Shown here in pieces: positions 6,459-13,118 of a DNA stretch of 19,516 bases; position 1 is the first letter of the stretch, and each line of letters opens with the position of its first letter. Location of the stretch: the NCBI GenBank assembly GCA_002428605.1, contig DIXH01000076.1:1-19516 (forward strand), written 5' to 3'. The notes beneath the pieces were generated by a model. That model made no database searches. It saw only the letters and a program-made list of their open reading frames with translations, and was not told the DNA's origin. The position numbers and the translations under genes were made by a program. This stretch comes from Clostridiaceae bacterium UBA6085. Lineage in GTDB: Bacteria > Bacillota > Clostridia > Clostridiales > Clostridiaceae.

Positions 6459-9331
6459 ACAGGATTTTTGAAAGAATAGGTATTATGATACACGAACATC
6501 CTTTTAGGGTGCTCTTCGCCACACTTGCGGTCTTCCTTGCAATGGTGACAGGTGCCAGGAACATAAGCATGGCAACCGGTAATGATACACTGGTAGATTC
6601 TGGCTCTGAGGTATACATGACACAGGAAGCCATGGAGGATGCGTTCGGTGGGGATTCCATACTGGTCCTTTTCAAGGAGGAACAGGCAGGCTCACTTCTC
6701 TCGATCGATAACATCACCCGCATGTGGAATGTGGAGAACAGGCTTCAGTATGAGTCAGGGATATATTCCGTGATGAGTCCCGGGACTATCGCCCATCAGA
6801 TGACTACAAATCAGGCAGAGATGCTTACAGGAAAAATGGAAGAGCTGAGTGATGGTCTTCTGACCATGGGAGAGAAGCTTGTAGAGGTAGGTACAACGCT
6901 TTCAGAAAAGGAGCTTCCTGACCCAAAGGTGCTGGAAGCAAAGCTCTCAAGCCTTGCAAGTGCTGCATCGAATTTTGACCGCCTGATCGAGGGGCAGAAT
7001 AATTTAGGGAAAGGTATCAGTGGGATTTCCCAAGGTACTGCCGCGGCCGCTGAAGGAATAAAGGGAGCAGGGCTGAAGCTTTCCGAGCTGAGCAGCATGG
7101 CAGCTGGAAATCCAGTGCTAGAGATGCAGATGAAAGCCCTGTCGGAGAACCTGGTAAAAAGCGCAGAGGCTCTAAGTGGAATCTCAGTTAAAGCGGGAAC
7201 ACTGGAGGCAGGTACTAAGAGCACCGCTGATGCGCTTGACAGCATCAAGGACAAGCTAAGCACGGAAACTTCCGGAATGAAGGACAGCTTCAAGGGTGCG
7301 ATTTCCCCTGACGAATTGAAAACAATGGCTGACGGCTTCGTTACCATGGGGAACAATCTTACGGACATATCTCTTGCCCTTGCAACATTCACAGACAAGT
7401 CGGCTATGATGGAGCCCGGACTTCCTAAAGTTCAGGATGAGCTTGACCTAATGCTGTATGAGGACGGAAATCTCCGTTCCATATTCACAAACGTGGTCTT
7501 GGATGAGTCTAATGCGATGATGATTGTAAAGCTTGAGGGCGGCATTCCTGACAGCCAGAAGGAAACAATCATTGACTCGCTGAAAGCAGCCTTGGCTGCA
7601 GAGGAATTCGACACCCTGTCATATGTCGTGTCAGGCAAGCCTGTACTTGACGCATCGCTCAAGGCTGAGATGAAGATAAACATGATGACCATGGTAGCAT
7701 TCGCCCTCTTCATAATGCTTATAGTACTGGCACTCGTGTTCAAGGTCAGGTGGAGGATGCTCAGCCTTGCGGTGGTTGCGGTCTCTGTTGTAGCCACCCT
7801 TGGCTTCATGGGCTGGATCAGCGTGCCGGTGACCATGGTATCCATGGCGGTATTTCCCATACTCATAGGTCTCGGGATCGACTATTCAATACAGTTCCAC
7901 AACAGATACGAGGAGGATGGCTCCGTTGTGTCTACGGTTAAGAATGTCGGCAAGGCTGTCACTATAGCCGTCCTTGCAACAGTCCTCGGATTCATATCAT
8001 TATACGCCTCGCCGGTACCTATGATTCGGGACTTTGGAAAGATGCTGACATTAGGAGTCTTCATAAGCTTCTTAGGAAGCATATTCATACTTCTGCCCGT
8101 CCTTCACATAAGGAGAAAGGTGACTGAGGATAATGTTGCACCAGCTGGTAATTCACATGCTTCACTTGATGCCACTCACGAGGACAGCAGGTTAAGAAGG
8201 ATACTTGGGGCATTCACAGGCGCAGTCCTTAAGTTCAGGTACCCAGTGATCATACTGGTAGTGCTCCTCTCGATATTCGGGTTCATGAAGGACTCCTCGA
8301 TAGGGGTGCAGACTGACATGGAAACCTTCATGCCTCAGGATATGCCTGCGCTGACTGACCTTCATGAGGTAAGGGACGCAGTTGGGTCTACGGACCAGAT
8401 AGTGCTTTATTTCGAGGGTGAGGATCTGGCGAGTGCGGAAAACCTTAAGTGGACAAAGGAGACCTCTGATGAGCTGGTTCTGATGTATCCGGATGTGATT
8501 ACGGATATCCGGTCCCTGGCAGGCACTGCCATGACTTTCTCGGGAGACGGCAGCCTGTCCTTTGATGAATACTCGGAAGCTGTGGATGACATACCAGACT
8601 CCATGTCCAGGATGTTCATCAATGATGACGGGACAAAGAGTGCGGTCATCATAAACATCAGGCATCTTTCAACAAGCGAGCTTGAAGCCTTCATAGATTC
8701 ACTGAAGGAGGAGCTGAGGGATAGCACACAGAATGTCCAGGTTACTGGTAAGAGCGTGCTTGATGTTGAAATGGTCAGGGGACTGACATCAGGACGTGTA
8801 ACCATGACGTTGCTGGGACTCATTCTTATCTTTGCAGCGCTGCTCCTGATATACAGGAACCCGGTGAAGGCATTTATACCTGTGCTTCCTGTCATAAGTA
8901 TTATAGGCATTTCCAGCGGGATAATGTATTATGCCGGAATAAGCTTCACGCCGATCACAGCTACCCTTGGAGCCATGGTGCTTGGAATGGGGAGCGAAAT
9001 GACAATAATGCTTATGGAGCGTTATATTGAAGAGCGTACCAAGGGACTGCCAAAAACCGATGCGATAAAGACAGCTGTAGGCTCTATCGGTGTAGCTGTA
9101 CTCGCATCAGGACTTACTACTGTTGGTGGCTTTTCAGTGCTCATGCTCTCTGATTTTGTTATCCTGAAGGATTTTGGGTTCATGACTGTCATAAATGTTT
9201 CTCTTGCCCTAATGTCGACATTTGTTCTTCTGCCTCCGATACTGTTCATTCTGGACGGGCTGATCCTGTCAAGGAAGGAAAAGGAAGCCCTGAAAAAGGT
9301 CGCTGATGAAAATGAGGAGAACATAGCATAG
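6455..9331 (+). CDS. MMPL/RND-superfamily exporter (HAE3-like)
   Basis: A 958-residue membrane protein with the duplicated RND layout. TM1 is about 18-34, a large external loop spans about 35-405, TM2-6 about 408-552, TM7 about 597-613, a second external loop about 614-783, and TM8-12 about 784-935. The repeat motifs in TM4 and TM10 are GLGIDYSIQFHNRYEE (G472 onward) and GMGSEMTIMLMERYIEER (G844 onward). D476-Y477 corresponds to the Asp-Tyr proton relay known from MmpL3; the second half has E848-M849 instead. The first loop carries a long helical insert (about 114-320) rich in Ala/Ser/Leu/Lys. As a proton-driven pump it would move lipids or hydrophobic compounds out of the cytoplasmic membrane. 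It is translationally coupled to the upstream tetR gene. No adaptor or outer-membrane partner is present, as expected for a Gram-positive cell. The substrate is unknown. Confidence 0.93.
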   Translation: MNRIFERIGIMIHEHPFRVLFATLAVFLAMVTGARNISMATGNDTLVDSGSEVYMTQEAMEDAFGGDSILVLFKEEQAGSLLSIDNITRMWNVENRLQYESGIYSVMSPGTIAHQMTTNQAEMLTGKMEELSDGLLTMGEKLVEVGTTLSEKELPDPKVLEAKLSSLASAASNFDRLIEGQNNLGKGISGISQGTAAAAEGIKGAGLKLSELSSMAAGNPVLEMQMKALSENLVKSAEALSGISVKAGTLEAGTKSTADALDSIKDKLSTETSGMKDSFKGAISPDELKTMADGFVTMGNNLTDISLALATFTDKSAMMEPGLPKVQDELDLMLYEDGNLRSIFTNVVLDESNAMMIVKLEGGIPDSQKETIIDSLKAALAAEEFDTLSYVVSGKPVLDASLKAEMKINMMTMVAFALFIMLIVLALVFKVRWRMLSLAVVAVSVVATLGFMGWISVPVTMVSMAVFPILIGLGIDYSIQFHNRYEEDGSVVSTVKNVGKAVTIAVLATVLGFISLYASPVPMIRDFGKMLTLGVFISFLGSIFILLPVLHIRRKVTEDNVAPAGNSHASLDATHEDSRLRRILGAFTGAVLKFRYPVIILVVLLSIFGFMKDSSIGVQTDMETFMPQDMPALTDLHEVRDAVGSTDQIVLYFEGEDLASAENLKWTKETSDELVLMYPDVITDIRSLAGTAMTFSGDGSLSFDEYSEAVDDIPDSMSRMFINDDGTKSAVIINIRHLSTSELEAFIDSLKEELRDSTQNVQVTGKSVLDVEMVRGLTSGRVTMTLLGLILIFAALLLIYRNPVKAFIPVLPVISIIGISSGIMYYAGISFTPITATLGAMVLGMGSEMTIMLMERYIEERTKGLPKTDAIKTAVGSIGVAVLASGLTTVGGFSVLMLSDFVILKDFGFMTVINVSLALMSTFVLLPPILFILDGLILSRKEKEALKKVADENEENIA

Positions 9332-9332
9332 C

Positions 9333-9378
9333 AAAAGGAGTCTCAGCCCGCTTTTAAAAGCGGGTTGAGGCTCCTTTT
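9333..9378 (+). terminator. Strong terminator after the RND gene
   Basis: Two 23-nt arms (9333-9355 and 9356-9378) pair along their whole length with only two G-T wobbles, centred on TTTTAAAA. The hairpin begins two bases after the TAG stop and ends in TTTT; its A-rich left arm would also allow termination from the opposite strand. Confidence 0.9.
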
Positions 9379-9450
9379 CATTTCAGTATTGGAGTTTGAA
9401 CATATGCTTCCAGGGCAAGCTTAAGCTTCGATTTTTATTGTTGTTTGAAA

Positions 9451-9480
9451 TCGACACAGCGCTTATAATTACATTATAAT
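9451..9480 (+). promoter_or_regulatory. Promoter of katG
   Basis: TCGACA (9451-9456, five of six matching the consensus) and a perfect TATAAT (9475-9480) are separated by 18 nt. The leader to the katG start codon would be about 140 nt. Confidence 0.6.
9463..9479. promoter_or_regulatory. PerR/Fur-like palindrome over the katG promoter
   Basis: TTATAAT-TAC-ATTATAA is a perfect 7-3-7 inverted repeat that overlaps the spacer and -10 box. The arms equal those of the known PerR box (TTATAATnATTATAA), but that box has a 1-nt centre. Peroxide-responsive repression of katG is the natural reading; the wider spacing makes the regulator's identity uncertain. Confidence 0.55.
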
Positions 9481-9626
9481 GACTCTAAATATATTATTGA
9501 TATAAATGCAGAAATTTCAATAAATCCTTTTGTTCTCGTAAAGTAGTTTAGCCCTTCTGCCGATATTTTTAAGGCACGACCATGCGCCTTATAGGTATAT
9601 TAAAAATTCATGAAGGAGGATCATCA

Positions 9627-11819
9627 ATGGGAGAAATGAAATGTCCTGTCACGGGCCATACAGGCAAACCTGTATCAGGCGGCGGTACTTCGAACAGGGA
9701 CTGGTGGCCGAATCAGCTGAACCTTAAGGTCCTGCACCAGAATTCTGGCCTAAGCAACCCGCTGGGCAAGGGATTCAAATACAGGGAAGAGTTCCTGAAG
9801 CTTGACCTTAAGGCCATCAAGGAAGACCTGTATGCACTTATGACAGACTCTCAGGACTGGTGGCCTGCTGACTACGGACACTACGGACCGCTCTTCATAC
9901 GAATGGCATGGCACAGCGCAGGAACCTACAGGATGGGCGATGGCAGGGGCGGAGCATCTGACGGGACACAACGGTTTCCACCACTTAACAGCTGGCCTGA
10001 CAATGTGAACCTCGACAAGGCCAGAAGGCTTCTATGGCCAATAAAGAAGAAATACGGGAAAGGGATATCCTGGGCAGACCTTATGATCCTTGCAGGAAAC
10101 TGTGCTTTGGAGTCAATGGGCTTCAAGACCTTCGGTTTCGGTGGAGGAAGGGAGGATGTTTGGGAGCCGCAGGAGGATGTATACTGGGGTTCTGAAAGCG
10201 AATGGCTTGGCGACAAGAGGTATTCAGATGAGAGAAAGCTTGAGAATCCACTGGCTGCTGTACAGATGGGCCTGATATACGTAAATCCCGAGGGTCCAAA
10301 CGGACATCCCAGCGCGGTGGCCTCAGGAAAGGATGTCAGGGAAACCTTCGCAAGGATGGCTATGAACGATGAGGAGACAGTTGCGCTCATTGCCGGAGGA
10401 CATACCTTCGGAAAGTGCCACGGTGCAGGGCCGGCAACACATGTGGGGCCGGAACCTGAGGCAGCAGGACTTGAGGAGCAGGGGCTTGGCTGGAAGAGCA
10501 GCTTCGGTACGGGAAAAGGCAAGGATGCCATAGGAAGCGGCATTGAAGGCGCGTGGAAGGCCAGACCTACCAAATGGGACATGGGATACCTCAATACGCT
10601 CTTCAGATATGACTGGGACCTGGTAAAGAGCCCGGCAGGAGCATACCAGTGGATACCTTCAGATCCGGCAGCAGCTTCAACTGTTGAAGACGCGCACGAC
10701 CCGGAAAAAAGGCATTCCCCGATGATGACTACCGCGGACCTTTCACTGAGGATGGACCCGATATACGGTCCGATAGCAAGGAGATACCGCGATAATCCGG
10801 AGGAATTCGAAGATGCTTTCGCAAGGGCCTGGTTCAAGCTGACTCATAGGGACATGGGGCCAAGGTCAAGATATCTGGGTCCTGAGGTGCCAAAAGAGGT
10901 CCTGATATGGCAGGATCCAGTACCGGAGGTTGACCATGAGCTAATTGATGAGAAGGATATTGAAGTCCTGAAGGGAAAGATCCTGTCATCAGGACTTACA
11001 GTATCACAGCTGGTTTCAACTGCATGGGCTTCAGCATCAACCTTCAGAGGCTCTGACAAGCGAGGCGGAGCCAACGGGGCCAGATTAAGGCTTGCCCCAC
11101 AGAATGGCTGGGAAGTCAACGAACCTGAGAAGCTTGAAGGTATCCTGGATGTGCTTGAAAGTGTCAGGGAAGAGTTCAATGAAGGACAACCCGGCAGCAA
11201 AAGGGTATCTCTGGCAGACCTTATCGTGCTTGGAGGATGCGCTGGAATTGAGCAGGCAGCGAAGAACGCAGGCCATGAGAGTACTGTCCCGTTTACCCCT
11301 GGAAGGACAGATGCTTCAGAGGAACAGACCGATGCAGTCTCCTTCTCGGTACTTGAACCAAAGGCTGATGGATTCAGGAACTTCCAGAAGGCCATGTATT
11401 CAGTCTGTGCCGAGGAGCTTCTGATCGACAGAGCACAGCTATTGACATTGACAGCACCTGAAATGACAGTGCTGTTGGGTGGAATGAGGGTCCTTGGAGC
11501 TAATTTCGGAGACACCAGGCACGGCGTATTCACCGACAGGCCAGGGGCGCTGACCAATGACTTCTTTGTTAACCTCCTTGACATGGGAACGGTCTGGATG
11601 CCGATAACTGATGAAAAGGACCTGTTCCAGGGTCGTGACCGGTCAAAAGGTGATGTGAAATGGACAGGAACCCGTGTGGACCTGGTATTCGGCTCCAATT
11701 CACAGTTAAGGGCCATATCAGAGGTATACGCAGCAGATGACTCGCAGGAGAAATTCCTGAATGACTTCATATCCGCATGGAACAAGGTCATGAACGCAGA
11801 CCGGTTCGACCTGGCTTGA
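9627..11819 (+). CDS. katG: Catalase-peroxidase KatG
   Basis: A bifunctional haem enzyme that breaks down hydrogen peroxide and oxidises small donors. The distal pocket is R92, W95 and H96 (in RMAWHSAGTYR). W95 with Y218 (GLIYVNPEGPNG) and M244 (ARMAMND) forms the Met-Tyr-Trp adduct needed for catalase activity. H259 in GGHTFGKCHG is the proximal haem ligand. The C-terminal half is the usual duplicated, haem-free peroxidase domain. At 730 residues the protein is full length. I chose ATG 9627 (MGEMKCPVTG) because GAAGGAGGA (9612-9620) lies just upstream; an in-frame extension to ATG 9582 adds 15 residues unlike KatG and has no ribosome site. It is single-gene, with a PerR-like palindrome over its promoter, and would protect an anaerobe or microaerobe from peroxide. 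No haem-synthesis gene is in view. Confidence 0.98.
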   Translation: MGEMKCPVTGHTGKPVSGGGTSNRDWWPNQLNLKVLHQNSGLSNPLGKGFKYREEFLKLDLKAIKEDLYALMTDSQDWWPADYGHYGPLFIRMAWHSAGTYRMGDGRGGASDGTQRFPPLNSWPDNVNLDKARRLLWPIKKKYGKGISWADLMILAGNCALESMGFKTFGFGGGREDVWEPQEDVYWGSESEWLGDKRYSDERKLENPLAAVQMGLIYVNPEGPNGHPSAVASGKDVRETFARMAMNDEETVALIAGGHTFGKCHGAGPATHVGPEPEAAGLEEQGLGWKSSFGTGKGKDAIGSGIEGAWKARPTKWDMGYLNTLFRYDWDLVKSPAGAYQWIPSDPAAASTVEDAHDPEKRHSPMMTTADLSLRMDPIYGPIARRYRDNPEEFEDAFARAWFKLTHRDMGPRSRYLGPEVPKEVLIWQDPVPEVDHELIDEKDIEVLKGKILSSGLTVSQLVSTAWASASTFRGSDKRGGANGARLRLAPQNGWEVNEPEKLEGILDVLESVREEFNEGQPGSKRVSLADLIVLGGCAGIEQAAKNAGHESTVPFTPGRTDASEEQTDAVSFSVLEPKADGFRNFQKAMYSVCAEELLIDRAQLLTLTAPEMTVLLGGMRVLGANFGDTRHGVFTDRPGALTNDFFVNLLDMGTVWMPITDEKDLFQGRDRSKGDVKWTGTRVDLVFGSNSQLRAISEVYAADDSQEKFLNDFISAWNKVMNADRFDLA

Positions 11820-11851
11820 GGCAAGTCAAAGAGAAACAGGATCAATGGTGC

Positions 11852-11874
11852 AAGGGGCGGGAATACTGCCCCTT
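11852..11874 (+). terminator. Possible terminator after katG
   Basis: AAGGGGC (11852-11858) and GCCCCTT (11868-11874) form a perfect 7-bp stem around a 9-nt loop, 33 nt after the stop; only CTT follows. A second small hairpin, GTCCAG/CTGGAC (11880-11885 and 11895-11900), lies right behind it. Termination strength is uncertain. Confidence 0.5.
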
Positions 11875-11957
11875 CTTATGTCCAGGGGTCCATTCTGGAC
11901 TTGCTTTCATTTACAGGAACAAAGAAACGATCAGATGGAGAATAATTCCACGGAATT

Positions 11958-11966
11958 TGCTATAAT
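11958..11966 (+). promoter_or_regulatory. Extended -10 promoter for the ZIP gene
   Basis: TG-C-TATAAT (TG at 11958-11959, TATAAT at 11961-11966) is a perfect extended -10 element. No good -35 is visible, which such promoters tolerate. The leader would be about 140 nt. Confidence 0.5.
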
Positions 11967-12111
11967 ACTAGGTAGCGTCAATAAATAAATGATATTCAGA
12001 TTGAATGCAGAAATCAGCTCTTCAAAATAGATGACATACATTAAGTTGGAGCGCTGAATCTTGCCGATGGATCCATATCTTAATCATTCAAAAGTACCGA
12101 TGGAGGAACAA

Positions 12112-12960
12112 ATGGAAAACCTTTTTTTTGCATTTGCACTTACACTGTTCGCCGGTCTGAGCACTGGCGTCGGAAGCATGCTGGCGTTCTTCATGAAGAA
12201 GAGCAGTCCCAGGTTTCTTTCGATCAGCCTGGGATTCTCGGCCGGGGTCATGATATACGTATCCATGATCGAAATTTTTTACAAGGCGAGGACAAGCCTG
12301 ATCAGTGAGCTTGGTCTCGAGAAAGGGTCTTGGATAACCGTCATAGCTTTCTTCGCAGGCATGTTCCTTATCGGCATAATAGACAAGCTGATACCCTCAT
12401 CCGAAAATCCACATGAGATGCACACCATCGAGGAGATCAATGAAGAGCACCCTGATGAAGGTCACCATGCAGAGCAGATAAGGAAGCGCGAAGAGGCAAA
12501 GAAGAACCACAAGCTGCTAAGGATGGGTCTCTTCACTGCATTGGCCATAGGAATACACAATTTTCCCGAAGGCCTTGCCACATTCATTGTCGCCCTTCAG
12601 GAGCCGGAGATAGCGATACCAATTGCCATGGCAATTGCGATCCACAACATACCTGAAGGCATTGCGGTTTCTGTTCCAATTTACTATGCGACCGGAAGCA
12701 AGAAAAAGGCATTATTCTATTCATTCCTATCAGGATTCTCAGAGCCCGTTGGAGCTCTGGTAGGATATCTGGTTCTAATGCCGTTCATGAGCGATATGCT
12801 AATGGGAATTATATTCGCTCTTGTTGCAGGCATCATGGTGTTCATATCCCTTGATGAACTGCTTCCATCAGCCAGGGAATACGGCGAGCATCACCTGTCG
12901 ATCTACGGACTTGTAGCCGGCATGATGGTAATGGCAGTGAGCCTCCTCCTGTTCATATAG
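12112..12960 (+). CDS. zupT: ZIP-family metal transporter (ZupT-like)
   Basis: An integral membrane importer of zinc and possibly other divalent metals. The 282-residue protein has about eight membrane segments. The first is MENLFFAFALTLFAGLSTGV; the metal-site helices carry HNFPEG (H149, N150, E153) and HNIPEG (H178, N179, E182), the ZIP signature. A variable cytoplasmic loop (about residues 100-125) is rich in His, Glu and Asp (HEMHTIEE, HPDEGHH), as usual for metal-sensing loops. I chose ATG 12112 because GGAGG (12102-12106) lies 5 nt upstream and the sequence from there matches the family; the longer frame from TTG 12061 adds a hydrophilic leader without a ribosome site. It is monocistronic with an extended -10 promoter. 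No Zur-type box was recognised, so regulation is open. Confidence 0.95.
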   Translation: MENLFFAFALTLFAGLSTGVGSMLAFFMKKSSPRFLSISLGFSAGVMIYVSMIEIFYKARTSLISELGLEKGSWITVIAFFAGMFLIGIIDKLIPSSENPHEMHTIEEINEEHPDEGHHAEQIRKREEAKKNHKLLRMGLFTALAIGIHNFPEGLATFIVALQEPEIAIPIAMAIAIHNIPEGIAVSVPIYYATGSKKKALFYSFLSGFSEPVGALVGYLVLMPFMSDMLMGIIFALVAGIMVFISLDELLPSAREYGEHHLSIYGLVAGMMVMAVSLLLFI

Positions 12961-13036
12961 CCCTGGAAGCAACAGCAGTGAATTCATCGAAGAAGAAAAA
13001 CAAATATTTTGACATGACCTGTAGATCCGTATTTCT

Positions 13037-13060
13037 CATTCTGCCAGAGTAATCAGAATG
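13037..13060. repeat. Inverted repeat upstream of yfhO
   Basis: CATTCTG (13037-13043) and CAGAATG (13054-13060) are perfect inverted arms with a 10-nt centre. They lie just downstream of a perfect TTGACA (13009-13014) that has only a poor -10 (TATTTC, 13030-13035, 15-nt spacer). They could be an operator or a leader hairpin; there is no T tract. Confidence 0.4.
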
Positions 13061-13118
13061 GAATCAAGTACTGGATTGTAAGAGAGACAGATTCAAAATG
13101 CTTAAGGTGGGATATCGC

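Noticed and set aside
6811..8910. Several minus-strand open frames opposite the RND exporter
   Set aside because: Composition is antisense-like (Ser/Ala-rich) and the plus-strand gene explains the coding signal; no start signals.
9582..9626. Upstream extension of KatG to ATG 9582
   Set aside because: The 15 extra residues do not resemble KatG, and the strong GGAGG site is placed for ATG 9627.
9926..11845. Two long minus-strand open frames (about 303 and 333 codons) opposite katG
   Set aside because: They are shadows of the high-quality katG frame, show Ser/Pro-rich low-complexity translation, have no ribosome site and match no family.
12061..12111. Upstream extension of the ZIP transporter to TTG 12061
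   Set aside because: It has no ribosome site and would put a hydrophilic leader before the first membrane helix; GGAGG supports ATG 12112.
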